Positions 1-6,784 of a stretch of DNA of 12,172 nucleotides are shown piece by piece (the stretch's first letter is position 1; each line of letters opens with the position of its first letter). Position numbers and translations under genes: made by a program. The notes beneath the pieces were generated by a model. It made no database searches. It saw only the letters and a list, made by a program, of their open reading frames with translations, and had not been told where the DNA came from. The stretch covers positions 1 through 12,172 of the forward strand of contig CAMBPP010000034.1 in NCBI GenBank assembly GCA_945869715.1, given 5' to 3'. Source of the stretch: Bifidobacterium breve. Lineage in GTDB: Bacteria; Actinomycetota; Acidimicrobiia; Acidimicrobiales; Ilumatobacteraceae.

Positions 1-101
1 TCATCGAAGGTAATTACCTTGGTAGAAGACATAGAACCACGTTAGACCCGTATGGTAAATCTCCGACAAACCGTGACGACAACAAAGTCACTACCATTTG
101 A
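1..101 (+). CDS. 3' end of an unidentified protein (partial)
   Basis: The frame beginning at base 3 is open from the window edge to a TGA at 99-101, giving about 32 C-terminal residues that include GRRHRTTLDPYG. The other two forward frames close by base 45, so this is the only candidate for a gene entering from the left on this strand. The gap to the next gene is 36 bp, which fits an operon. The tail is basic and hydrophilic, and I do not recognise the family. A chance open frame is possible because only about 100 bases are visible. Confidence 0.45.
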   Translation, partial: IEGNYLGRRHRTTLDPYGKSPTNRDDNKVTTI

Positions 102-137
102 ACTATTACAAGTTCTTGAGATGAAAGTAGATACGAC

Positions 138-545
138 GTGACCAAATTATCAATCGAAACAGAAATTGCGATCCGCAGGCTCGTTGATCAATATTGCGAC
201 GGGGTCATTCGTCGTGATGCGAGCATTTGGGGGGCTACTTGGTCTGTCGATGCACATTGGAACCTCGGCATGGGTCGTGAAGTACTTGGCAAAAAAGCAA
301 TCGTCGACCTGTGGACCACAGCTATGGGTGCATTCAACTGGACCATTCAAACTGCGGAACACTTTTCCCTCAACATTGACGAAGCAAATGGCACCGGTTC
401 GGGCCATGTGGTCGTTCGGGAGCGCTATGAACGTACCGACGGTACACGCGGCGATCTACTTGCCAAATACATCGACCAATACGTGAAAATTGACGGCGAA
501 TGGCTCTTTGCCGAGAGGATTTTGGAAATTATCGAACGCATTTAA
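138..545 (+). CDS. SnoaL-like (NTF2-fold) protein
   Basis: A 135-residue protein with the length and pattern of the SnoaL_4/NTF2-like superfamily: an N-terminal helix (about 6-28, with Tyr19 and Arg25-Arg26-Asp27), a W-x-V-D-A-H-W segment (35-41), a G-K-K-A-I helix (51-60) and a C-terminal sheet ending G-E-W-L-F-A-E-R (120-127). Members include small-molecule dehydratases, isomerases, dehalogenases and non-catalytic partners. By my hand alignment to the LinA/scytalone dehydratase group, the usual catalytic Asp falls on Ile24 and the usual His on Gln71, so ordinary dehydratase chemistry is doubtful. The start is GTG. The ATG at 121 is in another frame and stops after six codons. The Shine-Dalgarno is weak (GAAAG near 122-126), consistent with coupling to the upstream gene. 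A strong terminator follows. Confidence 0.8.
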   Translation: MTKLSIETEIAIRRLVDQYCDGVIRRDASIWGATWSVDAHWNLGMGREVLGKKAIVDLWTTAMGAFNWTIQTAEHFSLNIDEANGTGSGHVVVRERYERTDGTRGDLLAKYIDQYVKIDGEWLFAERILEIIERI

Positions 546-570
546 GCTATTTGGCCTGAAAAGCCTTGAA

Positions 571-600
571 GAGACCCACCTCTGGTGGGTCTCTTTTTTT
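571..600 (+). terminator. Intrinsic terminator after the SnoaL-like gene
   Basis: A perfect 10-bp inverted repeat, GAGACCCACC (571-580) and GGTGGGTCTC (584-593), with a three-base loop, is followed at once by seven T (594-600). It lies 25 bp past the stop codon of the SnoaL-like gene. It is the only textbook intrinsic terminator found in the window and separates that gene from the peptidase gene downstream. Confidence 0.93.
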
Positions 601-620
601 GTGCCCTGAGTGATGTTGAG

Positions 621-649
621 ATGACGGATAGTGGCAGTTTTCTTACAAT
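621..649 (+). promoter_or_regulatory. Possible sigma-70-type promoter for the M23 peptidase gene
   Basis: ATGACG (621-626, four of six matches to TTGACA) is separated by 17 bp from TACAAT (644-649, five of six matches to TATAAT). This would start transcription near 656 and leave a leader of about 90 nt before the start codon at 749. The placement just after a terminator and before a gene with no upstream partner supports it. Short motifs like these also occur by chance. An alternative TTGAGA at 616-621 is spaced too far from the -10 box. Confidence 0.35.
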
Positions 650-716
650 TACCACTCCAAGTGTTCATGTAAATATTTTAAGTGAGAATTTACTCAAGTT
701 CCCTTCAGAGGTGCCG

Positions 717-745
717 TTGTTTCTTGTGGATCACACAAGGAGCAA
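717..745 (+). promoter_or_regulatory. Leader hairpin that covers the Shine-Dalgarno of the M23 peptidase gene
   Basis: Bases 717-728 (TTGTTTCTTGTG) can pair without interruption with 734-745 (CACAAGGAGCAA) around the five-base loop GATCA. That is 12 pairs, 10 Watson-Crick and 2 G-U. The 3' arm contains the whole Shine-Dalgarno AAGGAG (737-742), which sits 6 nt before the ATG at 749. In RNA this would hide the ribosome binding site, as in translational riboswitch expression platforms and RNA thermometers. No T tract follows, so it is not a terminator. I could not identify an aptamer in 601-716. Confidence 0.6.
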
Positions 746-748
746 GAC

Positions 749-1837
749 ATGCGTATTTCTCACACCTCAGCAATCAAGGGTTTCACCATCGGATTAGTCG
801 CCACTATCGCGATATCTGCATTTGGTGCCACTGGCGTATCGGCCGCACCGTCATCTCCTGTTCAGGCTCAAAGTGTCCGGTTGCCAAAGTTTGGTGAGGT
901 CAGCGAGAGTGTGAAGTCGTTGCAAACTGCCCTCCTCAAAAATGGTTTCACCCTTGTGGGCGGTGTCGACGGAACTTTCAGCCCTCGCACACGTGCCACA
1001 TTGCGTTCATTCCAGAAGGTTGTTGGACTGAAGGCAACAGGAAACCTTGACCGCAAAACTGCCAAAGTCCTTGGACTTTTGACTGCAGCCCCAGTAGCTG
1101 CACCAGTAGTTGCGCCAGTACCAGCACCGGTAGCAACACCAGTAGTAACTCCTGCCCCCGCCCCGGTTGCAGTTCTGACTTTTACTCCAGAGACACTTCC
1201 TGTCATCGGCGCGAAGGGTGAACCTGTTGCGATGTTGCAAAACGCACTTATTCTTGCCGGCGTCGAAGTAAAAGGAGGCGCTGACGGTGTGTTTGGTGCT
1301 GGAACAAAAAATTCAATCACGGCATTCCAAAAGGCAAAGAACATCGTTGCAACTGGCAAGGTTGACGTAGACACGGCAATTGAGCTTGGTCTTCTCCCCC
1401 GCCCAGTTCTCGATGTCACAATTGCAGTATTTCCTGTGCAACCAGCTTGCTACTTCATTGACACCTGGCAAGAGGCACGGGGCGCAACACGTCTGCACGA
1501 AGGTGTTGACATCATTGCGAATCGTGGAACACCGTTGCTCGCCGTCAGCGATGGCGCCATCACACGAGCTTACGACGCTGCTACTAGTTCATTATCTGGC
1601 AACGCATTGCGCCTTACAACTGCAGATGGAACTTACTTCTTCTACGCCCACCTCGATTCCATTGCTCCCGGCATTACCGCTGGAACTGCAGTAAAGGCCG
1701 GACAAGTAATTGGATTTGTTGGTTCAACTGGCAACACGAATACCAACCACCTGCATTTCGAAGTTCACCCCAAAGGTGGAGCCGCTGTGAACCCGTTTCC
1801 CATCGTTAAAGCAGTTGATGCTTGCAAGAAGAAGTAA
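749..1837 (+). CDS. Secreted M23 (LytM-type) metallopeptidase with two peptidoglycan-binding domains
   Basis: A 362-residue exported cell-wall hydrolase expected to cut peptide cross-bridges outside the membrane. A signal peptide (1-32) ends at a Val-Ser-Ala site. Two PG_binding_1 domains follow (about 45-111 and 147-216), each with the G-x-x-D-G-x-F turn and F-Q-K helix, joined by an Ala/Pro/Val-rich linker (113-142). The C-terminal domain (about 232-355) has the M23 metal ligands His250 and Asp254 (H-E-G-V-D) and His336 (H-L-H), plus catalytic His301 (Y-A-H-L) and His334, so it looks active. Cys234 and Cys359 flank this domain and could form a disulfide. The start is set by AAGGAG at 737-742. 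The gene follows a terminator, may have its own promoter, and its ribosome site lies in a hairpin. Its stop directly abuts the stop of the opposite-strand methyltransferase. Confidence 0.93.
   Translation: MRISHTSAIKGFTIGLVATIAISAFGATGVSAAPSSPVQAQSVRLPKFGEVSESVKSLQTALLKNGFTLVGGVDGTFSPRTRATLRSFQKVVGLKATGNLDRKTAKVLGLLTAAPVAAPVVAPVPAPVATPVVTPAPAPVAVLTFTPETLPVIGAKGEPVAMLQNALILAGVEVKGGADGVFGAGTKNSITAFQKAKNIVATGKVDVDTAIELGLLPRPVLDVTIAVFPVQPACYFIDTWQEARGATRLHEGVDIIANRGTPLLAVSDGAITRAYDAATSSLSGNALRLTTADGTYFFYAHLDSIAPGITAGTAVKAGQVIGFVGSTGNTNTNHLHFEVHPKGGAAVNPFPIVKAVDACKKK
1085..1171 (+). repeat. Degenerate Ala/Pro/Val-coding repeat (linker of the M23 peptidase)
   Basis: The DNA repeats units such as CCAGTAGCTGCA and CCAGTAGTTGCG in degenerate 6-, 9- and 12-base steps, coding P-V-A-A-P-V-V-A-P type sequence at residues 113-141. 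Low-complexity Pro/Ala linkers of this kind commonly space wall-binding from catalytic domains in secreted actinobacterial hydrolases. Slippage could change its length between strains. Confidence 0.7.
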
Positions 1838-2959
1838 CTATTTCCGAATCTCATAAAAGGCGTTAACAGAGTGTGCGATATCTAATTGTTGAAAGGAACT
1901 AAAACCAGCTTGACGTGCGAAATCCTCAGCTAAAAGTGATGGAAAACCAAGTGTTCCGAGCCCTTCTCCATTGTGATCCGACAAAGCAGAAGCCATGCAA
2001 GAGAGAACACTGATTCCATACATTAATGCGGCCATAGGGTTTTTACTGACGTTCTCCTGCAGCGTATTGCCAGCTTTAATGTCGACGAGAAGCCATGAAC
2101 CATCTTCTTTTAACATCCGGTATATATCTGCAATCATTTTTCGTGGATACGTCATATCGTGAATGCAATCAAATGTTGTAACGAAGTCAATTGAAGAGCT
2201 ATTGGGCAAATCTGACGTTTTCGCATTCATAAAATTCACGTTGCTGAGACCCGATTGAACCAACTTTTCCGCCGCCCTAGCAAGCGCATGCTCAGATATA
2301 TCAATACCTACAAAGGTGCTCTTCGGGAACTGCTTCGCCATGAGCAACACAGCCGACCCAGCTCCACAACCGATGTCTACAACGCTGATGCCTGTTCTTA
2401 ATTTGTCGATTACACCGGTCAGAGTTGGGAGTACAAGATCTATGAGAAAGGCATTGCTCCATGGTTCGAAAGAGCGTTCAATGCCAACTGCACCATCTGG
2501 TCCGTGTGCGTCGTAATCGAAACCGACACCAGTACGAAACGATTCGGGCAAGTCTTTAAGCCTGTCAAAGGTAGCGGGCAGACGATGGAACATACCCATG
2601 CCAAATGCTGGATGCTCTTCATTCGCCAATACCGCTACTGCTTCAGGCGTAAGCTTGTAAGTTGTGTTTTCGTCGACGTGCTCTGCACCCTCGTGCACTT
2701 CATATGAATACCTCGCAGTCACAATTCGCGCCGCTACTTGATTCGCGCACCACTCCCTTACCCAACGTTCAGAAAGGTGTGCTGCCCCCGCGATATCACT
2801 ACTCGTCAAGCCTTCAGATGTCGCCAAGATGCGATACAGACCCAATTGGTCGCCGATATGAATCATGCCCGCGGTTACAGCCCCTGATAACTGAGAGAAC
2901 ACATTAAAGGAAAAAAGCTTCAGGGCTTCTGGGTCTAGCGCACGATCGGACGATGTCAT
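1838..2959 (-). CDS. Winged-helix plus class I SAM-dependent methyltransferase
   Basis: A 373-residue protein with an N-terminal winged-helix/dimerisation region (about 12-110, including L-S-E-R-W-V-R-E-W at 62-70) and a Rossmann methyltransferase domain (about 165-300). Motif I is V-V-D-I-G-C-G-A-G-S (193-202), the acidic SAM ribose ligand is Asp220 (V-G-I-D), and F-D-C-I-H-D-M (263-269) matches the motif IV region. The arrangement resembles Mycobacterium tuberculosis Rv2258c and related proteins often labelled transcriptional regulators, which are thought to methylate small molecules. The substrate is unknown. It lies 39 bp downstream of the histidine phosphatase on the same strand, so the two probably share a transcript. 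The Shine-Dalgarno is weak (AAAGG about 14 nt before the ATG). No intrinsic terminator follows, and its stop abuts that of the convergent M23 gene. Confidence 0.85.
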   Translation of the reverse strand: MTSSDRALDPEALKLFSFNVFSQLSGAVTAGMIHIGDQLGLYRILATSEGLTSSDIAGAAHLSERWVREWCANQVAARIVTARYSYEVHEGAEHVDENTTYKLTPEAVAVLANEEHPAFGMGMFHRLPATFDRLKDLPESFRTGVGFDYDAHGPDGAVGIERSFEPWSNAFLIDLVLPTLTGVIDKLRTGISVVDIGCGAGSAVLLMAKQFPKSTFVGIDISEHALARAAEKLVQSGLSNVNFMNAKTSDLPNSSSIDFVTTFDCIHDMTYPRKMIADIYRMLKEDGSWLLVDIKAGNTLQENVSKNPMAALMYGISVLSCMASALSDHNGEGLGTLGFPSLLAEDFARQAGFSSFQQLDIAHSVNAFYEIRK

Positions 2960-2998
2960 CTATTAATGGTAGACCTTTGTTTATAGGGAGCTTGGCGG

Positions 2999-3679
2999 TC
3001 AGACTGTTCGGTGACTCTTTGGCAAATGCTCCACGCCGGATAATCGAGTCAGTGAAAAAGTGACACCATCTGACAATGCAAGTGGCTCAACTTCAGAGAT
3101 AGAGGCGTGCCCCAGCACAAAACGCTCCCATTCCCATGGTGTTGGCTCCAAACCAAGTAAATGGCAAATGACAACAGAATTTGTTCCGGCGTGGGCAACG
3201 AAAGCTATGTGTTTGTCCAATGTATTTCCATGGGTCCACACCGGAAGTTCACTATCGACTTTTTCGTAGCGCCGTTCTTGTAAGAACTGCGCACAATCGC
3301 TATCGATTCGCTTGACGAAGTCGGAAACCGCTTCGCCACCGTTAATGCCACCCCACCGTTCGTTACTCGGCCGCGAACGTTCCTCTTTATACGCCTCTAC
3401 TGCCTTCTCCACTGGCGTGCCATGCCAAATAGGGTTGCGAATTTCCTGCAACCAATCGGCAGTAACACTTGTTCGACCACTTTGTAGAAGAAGAGGCGCT
3501 GCAGTTTGTTGCGCACGCAATAAAGGGCTCACATAAATTTCATCGAAGCGAGTGTCGGCAAGATAGGTCGCAACCATTTCGGCCTGTTCGCGGCCCTTGA
3601 GGGTCAAAGGAGGGTTATCGACGTTGAGTCCATCTTTTACCCATTCGGGTTCTCCGTGGCGGATGAGAGTAATACGCAT
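2999..3679 (-). CDS. Histidine phosphatase family protein (phosphoglycerate mutase-like)
   Basis: A 226-residue cytoplasmic protein of the branch-1 histidine phosphatase superfamily. The N-terminal motif L-I-R-H-G-E (5-10) carries the phospho-accepting His8. Arg55 lies in S-P-L-L-R-A-Q-Q-T, Glu79 (L-Q-E-I) is the likely proton donor, and His163 (V-A-H-A-G) is the second catalytic His, so the active site looks complete. Members dephosphorylate sugars, nucleotides or metabolic intermediates. The broad-specificity group cannot be told apart by eye, and the sequence gives no sign of a true glycolytic mutase. It is the first gene of a likely two-gene unit with the methyltransferase. Its start is 52 bp from the divergent acyl-CoA synthetase start, so both promoters must lie in or near that spacer. 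Confidence 0.87.
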   Translation of the reverse strand: MRITLIRHGEPEWVKDGLNVDNPPLTLKGREQAEMVATYLADTRFDEIYVSPLLRAQQTAAPLLLQSGRTSVTADWLQEIRNPIWHGTPVEKAVEAYKEERSRPSNERWGGINGGEAVSDFVKRIDSDCAQFLQERRYEKVDSELPVWTHGNTLDKHIAFVAHAGTNSVVICHLLGLEPTPWEWERFVLGHASISEVEPLALSDGVTFSLTRLSGVEHLPKSHRTV

Positions 3680-3681
3680 GT

Positions 3682-3694
3682 GCCTATCTTAGGC
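3682..3694. promoter_or_regulatory. Short palindrome in the divergent spacer, possible operator
   Basis: GCCTA-TCT-TAGGC is a perfect 5-bp inverted repeat with a 3-bp centre, lying next to the phosphatase start codon in the 52-bp region between the phosphatase and acyl-CoA synthetase genes. A second copy of the half-site in the opposite sense (CCTAAG, 3711-3716) pairs with CTTAGG at 3688-3693. This position would suit a repressor acting on either gene. No regulator gene is visible nearby, and a palindrome this short can arise by chance. Confidence 0.25.
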
Positions 3695-3731
3695 GTGGAA
3701 TTACTAGCTACCTAAGTGCAAGTATGTATGC

Positions 3732-5396
3732 ATGTCGCAAATCATAAATGAACTCAGCGTGAACTGGGCAACTCTTTGGGAAGCGCTCGCCGATGAACGG
3801 CCTAACGACGTTGCTGTTGTTCTTGGTGATGCTGAAATTAAATGGGGAGAACTCGACGAGCGATCGGCACAACTAGCCTCAGTGCTGTCTCAACAAGGTG
3901 TTGGCCCAGGCTCAAAAGTTGCTCAGCTTTTGTTTAATGATGCTGCATATATCGAATCTATATACGCGCTTTTCAAACTGCGTGCAACGCCAGTCAACAT
4001 TAATTATCGTTACCTGCAAGGCGAAATTGCATACATTCTCAATAATTCTGAATCAGAGATACTCGTCTATCATGCATCGTTAGCCGAGCAACTAGTTGGT
4101 ATCAAAGATCTTGTTCCCACGTTGAAAGCACTCGTCTGCGTGAACGACGTAGGTCCAGAATTCATTCCGGAAAAAGGACATCTGCAATACGAAGAAGTTA
4201 TTTCCGGCGCTATGCCAGCTCAACGTATTGAACGTTCAGGCGAAGATCTTCTGTTCCTCTACACGGGTGGTACGACAGGAATGCCCAAAGGAGTAATGTG
4301 GAGACACGTAGATCTTTTCGGCGTTCTTGCGTTTTCTGGATACCACGCATTGGGCCTACCAATTCCCACAACAGTTCAACAAGTTGGTCAAACTGCAGCT
4401 CAACTTGCTTCTGAAAAAAAGAGCCCAACAAACCTCTGCGCAGCACCTCTCATGCATGGTGTCGCTTTATTTCTGGCCATGTCTAGTTTCGTACTCGGGG
4501 GGAAAGTTATTCTTCTGAAATCACGAAAATTTGACCCCAAGGAACTCCTCGATCTATCCGAAAAATATTCAGTGACCCAGTTGTCCATTGTTGGTGACGC
4601 ATTTTGTAAACCAATCACTCGTTACCTACAAGCTCTTGCAGAGCACAATCAGCCGCTTCCGCATCTGGAGAGCATTATTCGCATCACCTCATCTGGAGCA
4701 ACATTTTCAGGTGATCAGAAGTCTTTGCTGCAGAAGTACATGCCGAACGCAACCATTATTGACATGCTTGGCGCAAGTGAAGGTGGCCCGTTTGGAATAG
4801 CAATGACTGCGCCAAATGAAGACCCCATCGCTACAGCTGTTTTCATAGCTCCCCCAAATGCAACAACATTCAACGATGAAACATGGGAACCGCTACCCCG
4901 TGGAAGCACAGTGCCAGGAGTTCTAGGTGTTTCAGGGCCCATGCCGCAGGGCTATTACCGAGATGAAGCAAAAACCGCTCAAACTTTCAAAGAAATCAAC
5001 GGAGTGCGGTACACCATCCCGGGTGACTATGCGTTGATCGACGCACAAGGTGTAATGCAACTACTCGGACGCGGTTCTGTGTGTATCAATAGCGGTGGCG
5101 AGAAGATTTACCCAGAAGAGGTAGAGGTAGTAGCAAGATCTATTGAAGGCATTGCCGATTGCACCGTTGTTGGAGTTCCCGATGATCGTTTCGGAAACGC
5201 AGTAACTGCGGTAGTTTCGCGAACTCCTGGTTCCTCTATAACGGCTGAGGAGCTTTTAACAGAAATGCGCAAGACTCTTGCGGCGTATAAGTGCCCGCGG
5301 CACGTGGTTTTTGTTGACGCTGTCTATAGAAGCCCAAGTGGCAAGGCCGACTACAACATCACGCGTGACACAGCCATGAATCTGCTGAAGATTTAG
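3732..5396 (+). CDS. Acyl-CoA synthetase, AMP-binding (FadD19-like)
   Basis: A 554-residue adenylate-forming enzyme of full family length. It would activate a carboxylic acid with ATP and join it to CoA through an acyl-AMP intermediate. The phosphate-binding motif Y-T-G-G-T-T-G-M-P-K-G is at 177-187, followed by V-M-W-R. The hinge region has P-G-D-Y (430-433), then S-V-C-I-N-S-G-G-E-K-I-Y-P-E-E-V-E, and the catalytic lysine is Lys538 (S-G-K-A-D-Y). The V-M-W-R and N-S-G-G-E-K signatures are those of the FadD19-type group that handles steroid side chains and other bulky or branched acids. The actual substrate is inferred only by that likeness. There is no clear Shine-Dalgarno. Three ATGs (3724, 3728, 3732) occur in three frames and only the last opens this gene. 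The stop overlaps the opposite-strand flavoprotein stop. Confidence 0.93.
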   Translation: MSQIINELSVNWATLWEALADERPNDVAVVLGDAEIKWGELDERSAQLASVLSQQGVGPGSKVAQLLFNDAAYIESIYALFKLRATPVNINYRYLQGEIAYILNNSESEILVYHASLAEQLVGIKDLVPTLKALVCVNDVGPEFIPEKGHLQYEEVISGAMPAQRIERSGEDLLFLYTGGTTGMPKGVMWRHVDLFGVLAFSGYHALGLPIPTTVQQVGQTAAQLASEKKSPTNLCAAPLMHGVALFLAMSSFVLGGKVILLKSRKFDPKELLDLSEKYSVTQLSIVGDAFCKPITRYLQALAEHNQPLPHLESIIRITSSGATFSGDQKSLLQKYMPNATIIDMLGASEGGPFGIAMTAPNEDPIATAVFIAPPNATTFNDETWEPLPRGSTVPGVLGVSGPMPQGYYRDEAKTAQTFKEINGVRYTIPGDYALIDAQGVMQLLGRGSVCINSGGEKIYPEEVEVVARSIEGIADCTVVGVPDDRFGNAVTAVVSRTPGSSITAEELLTEMRKTLAAYKCPRHVVFVDAVYRSPSGKADYNITRDTAMNLLKI

Positions 5397-5920
5397 TCGA
5401 CCTTAAGAATTCCAGCTTCACGAGATCTTGTGGTGGCTGCGCCCATTTTTGTGCCGTCATACCCAACTCGTAGGCCAGGTGTTACTTCAATAATGATGCG
5501 GTCTGGAGAATCGAGCATCATTGCGAATTCTTTGACGCGGTTTTCTCCGAATTTTTCATACAGCCTTTCTGCAAGGGCCCTGTAGAACCATTTCTTTGTA
5601 TCGGCGTCGTCAAGTACGCGTGCAGTTCCTTTGTACGTCACCGTACGGCTTCCACCCATCTCCATGCCTGAAGATGTAATGACCAACGCAACTCGTGGGT
5701 CGCGGCGTATTGCCGGAACGCGCTTACGATGCGCAGCTGACGTCATCCAGAATTTTCCGTCGGCATAGAAGTAACTCAAAATAGAAGCCATTGGTGAACC
5801 ATCTTTTGTGGTCCAACAAAACGTCAATTCCTTCTGCTGTGACAGCATCAGCGTTTCGACATCTGCATCGAGACCATAAACGGTCACATCTTCGTAATTG
5901 GTAATGAGTTTGTCTGCCAT
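5393..5920 (-). CDS. Pyridoxamine 5'-phosphate oxidase-like (PNPOx/FDOR) flavoprotein
   Basis: A 175-residue split-barrel protein with the Putative_PNPOx pattern: a first strand F-C-W-T-T-K-D-G-S-P (34-43), a cofactor phosphate-binding segment M-T-S-A-A-H-R-K-R-V (59-68), R-R-D-P-R-V-A-L-V (72-80), and a strand ending Y-K-G-T-A-R-V (97-102). Actinobacterial relatives bind FMN or the deazaflavin F420 and reduce double bonds or quinone-like compounds. Which cofactor is used here cannot be read by eye. It probably does not make vitamin B6, because true PdxH proteins are longer and have a different C-terminus. It is 41 bp downstream of an SDR gene on the same strand, suggesting a shared transcript and pathway. 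AGGG lies just upstream of the ATG. Its TAA interleaves with the TAG of the acyl-CoA synthetase gene. Confidence 0.82.
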   Translation of the reverse strand: MADKLITNYEDVTVYGLDADVETLMLSQQKELTFCWTTKDGSPMASILSYFYADGKFWMTSAAHRKRVPAIRRDPRVALVITSSGMEMGGSRTVTYKGTARVLDDADTKKWFYRALAERLYEKFGENRVKEFAMMLDSPDRIIIEVTPGLRVGYDGTKMGAATTRSREAGILKVD

Positions 5921-5961
5921 GATCCCTGCTTGTTGGTAACTGTGGAATGAATTTAGATCAT

Positions 5962-6735
5962 TTATGCCTTATCGCGTAAGTCGAAGTGCGCTGCGTGTGC
6001 TGAGTGCCCGCCGTCGACCATCAGCGTGGTGCCAGTGATGAATGATGCAGCTGGAGACGCCAAGAAATAGAAAGCTTCGGCAAGTTCGCTCGGTTGCCCC
6101 CAACGCCGCAGCGGAATGCGCTTAGCCATTTGCTCTTTTGCGCCAGGAACAGCCTTGAGTCGCTCGGTGATACCTGTTTCCACTGGTCCTGGGGCGACAC
6201 CATTAACACGAATACCGTAACCGCCAAGGTCTACAGCGGCGGCTCGCACGAGGTTGAACACGGCAGCTTTAGATGCGTTATAGGCGTAGTTGCCTGGGTC
6301 TCCTCGTAATCCAGATGTAGAGGCAGTTGCCAATATGACACCTGAGCCTTTCTTTTTCATCACTTCTGCAGCGTGTCGAATGCCGTGCACTACCCCGGTG
6401 ACATTGACAGCCATGATTCGTTCGAACTTTTCCACTGCGCCTGGGTCTTCCCACGGCAAAGTTCCGACCATTCCTGCGTTCAATACTGAAACAGATAACC
6501 CGCCAAAATGTGACACAGCTGCTTCCACCAAGGCCGCGTTGTGGTCTCCTTCAGACACATCACCCGGCAAAGCGAGAAAAGATTGAGCATCTGGAGATGC
6601 AGCCACCCATTTGAGGCTGTCCGGCGATAAATCGTTCACAACGACCCGATATCCCCGAGAAGCGAAAAGTTCCGCTGTTGCTCGACCAATCCCCGAACCT
6701 GCACCTGTAACTATTGCGACTTCGCTACGACTCAT
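5962..6735 (-). CDS. Short-chain dehydrogenase/reductase (classical SDR)
   Basis: A 257-residue classical SDR with a complete active site. The nucleotide motif T-G-A-G-S-G-I-G spans 10-17, Asp35 ends the second beta strand (favouring NAD(H)), and Asp59, N-A-G (86-88) and Asn111 follow. The catalytic residues are Ser139, Tyr152 and Lys156 (Y-N-A-S-K). The C-terminal P-A-A-S-F-I-T-G-T-T-L-M-V-D-G-G is typical of the family. It is expected to interconvert a secondary alcohol and a ketone, plausibly a hydroxyacyl-CoA or cyclic alcohol given the neighbours. The tail after V-D-G-G is rich in His (S-A-H-A-A-H-F). It is the first gene of a likely unit with the flavoprotein and is divergent from a second SDR across a 49-bp spacer. 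Confidence 0.92.
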   Translation of the reverse strand: MSRSEVAIVTGAGSGIGRATAELFASRGYRVVVNDLSPDSLKWVAASPDAQSFLALPGDVSEGDHNAALVEAAVSHFGGLSVSVLNAGMVGTLPWEDPGAVEKFERIMAVNVTGVVHGIRHAAEVMKKKGSGVILATASTSGLRGDPGNYAYNASKAAVFNLVRAAAVDLGGYGIRVNGVAPGPVETGITERLKAVPGAKEQMAKRIPLRRWGQPSELAEAFYFLASPAASFITGTTLMVDGGHSAHAAHFDLRDKA

Positions 6736-6784
6736 ACTCGTACCCTATGCTGGGTCACATAGTCGTCTAGTACTGGGGGAAATT

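Noticed and set aside
9..18. Perfect palindrome GGTAATTACC near the left edge
   Set aside because: It lies inside the probable tail of an upstream coding sequence, not in a promoter region, and a 10-bp palindrome is not rare enough alone.
601..716. ydaO-type c-di-AMP riboswitch upstream of the wall hydrolase
   Set aside because: I looked for its conserved G-rich and GAAUC-type core segments and found none. Only the ribosome-site hairpin is supported.
868..1419. A 183-codon open frame on the - strand opposite the M23 peptidase
   Set aside because: Its Gly/Thr/Ala-rich sequence is the complement of the Pro/Val/Ala linker and wall-binding domains. There is no ribosome site and no family resemblance.
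6742..6755. ACCC-N6-GGGT inverted repeat between the two divergent SDR genes
   Set aside because: The arms are only 4 bp with no extension, which is expected by chance.
6611..6784. In-frame N-terminal extension of the second SDR
   Set aside because: It runs antisense into the divergent SDR gene. The ATG at 6785 has a strong Shine-Dalgarno and begins exactly at the family's normal N-terminus.
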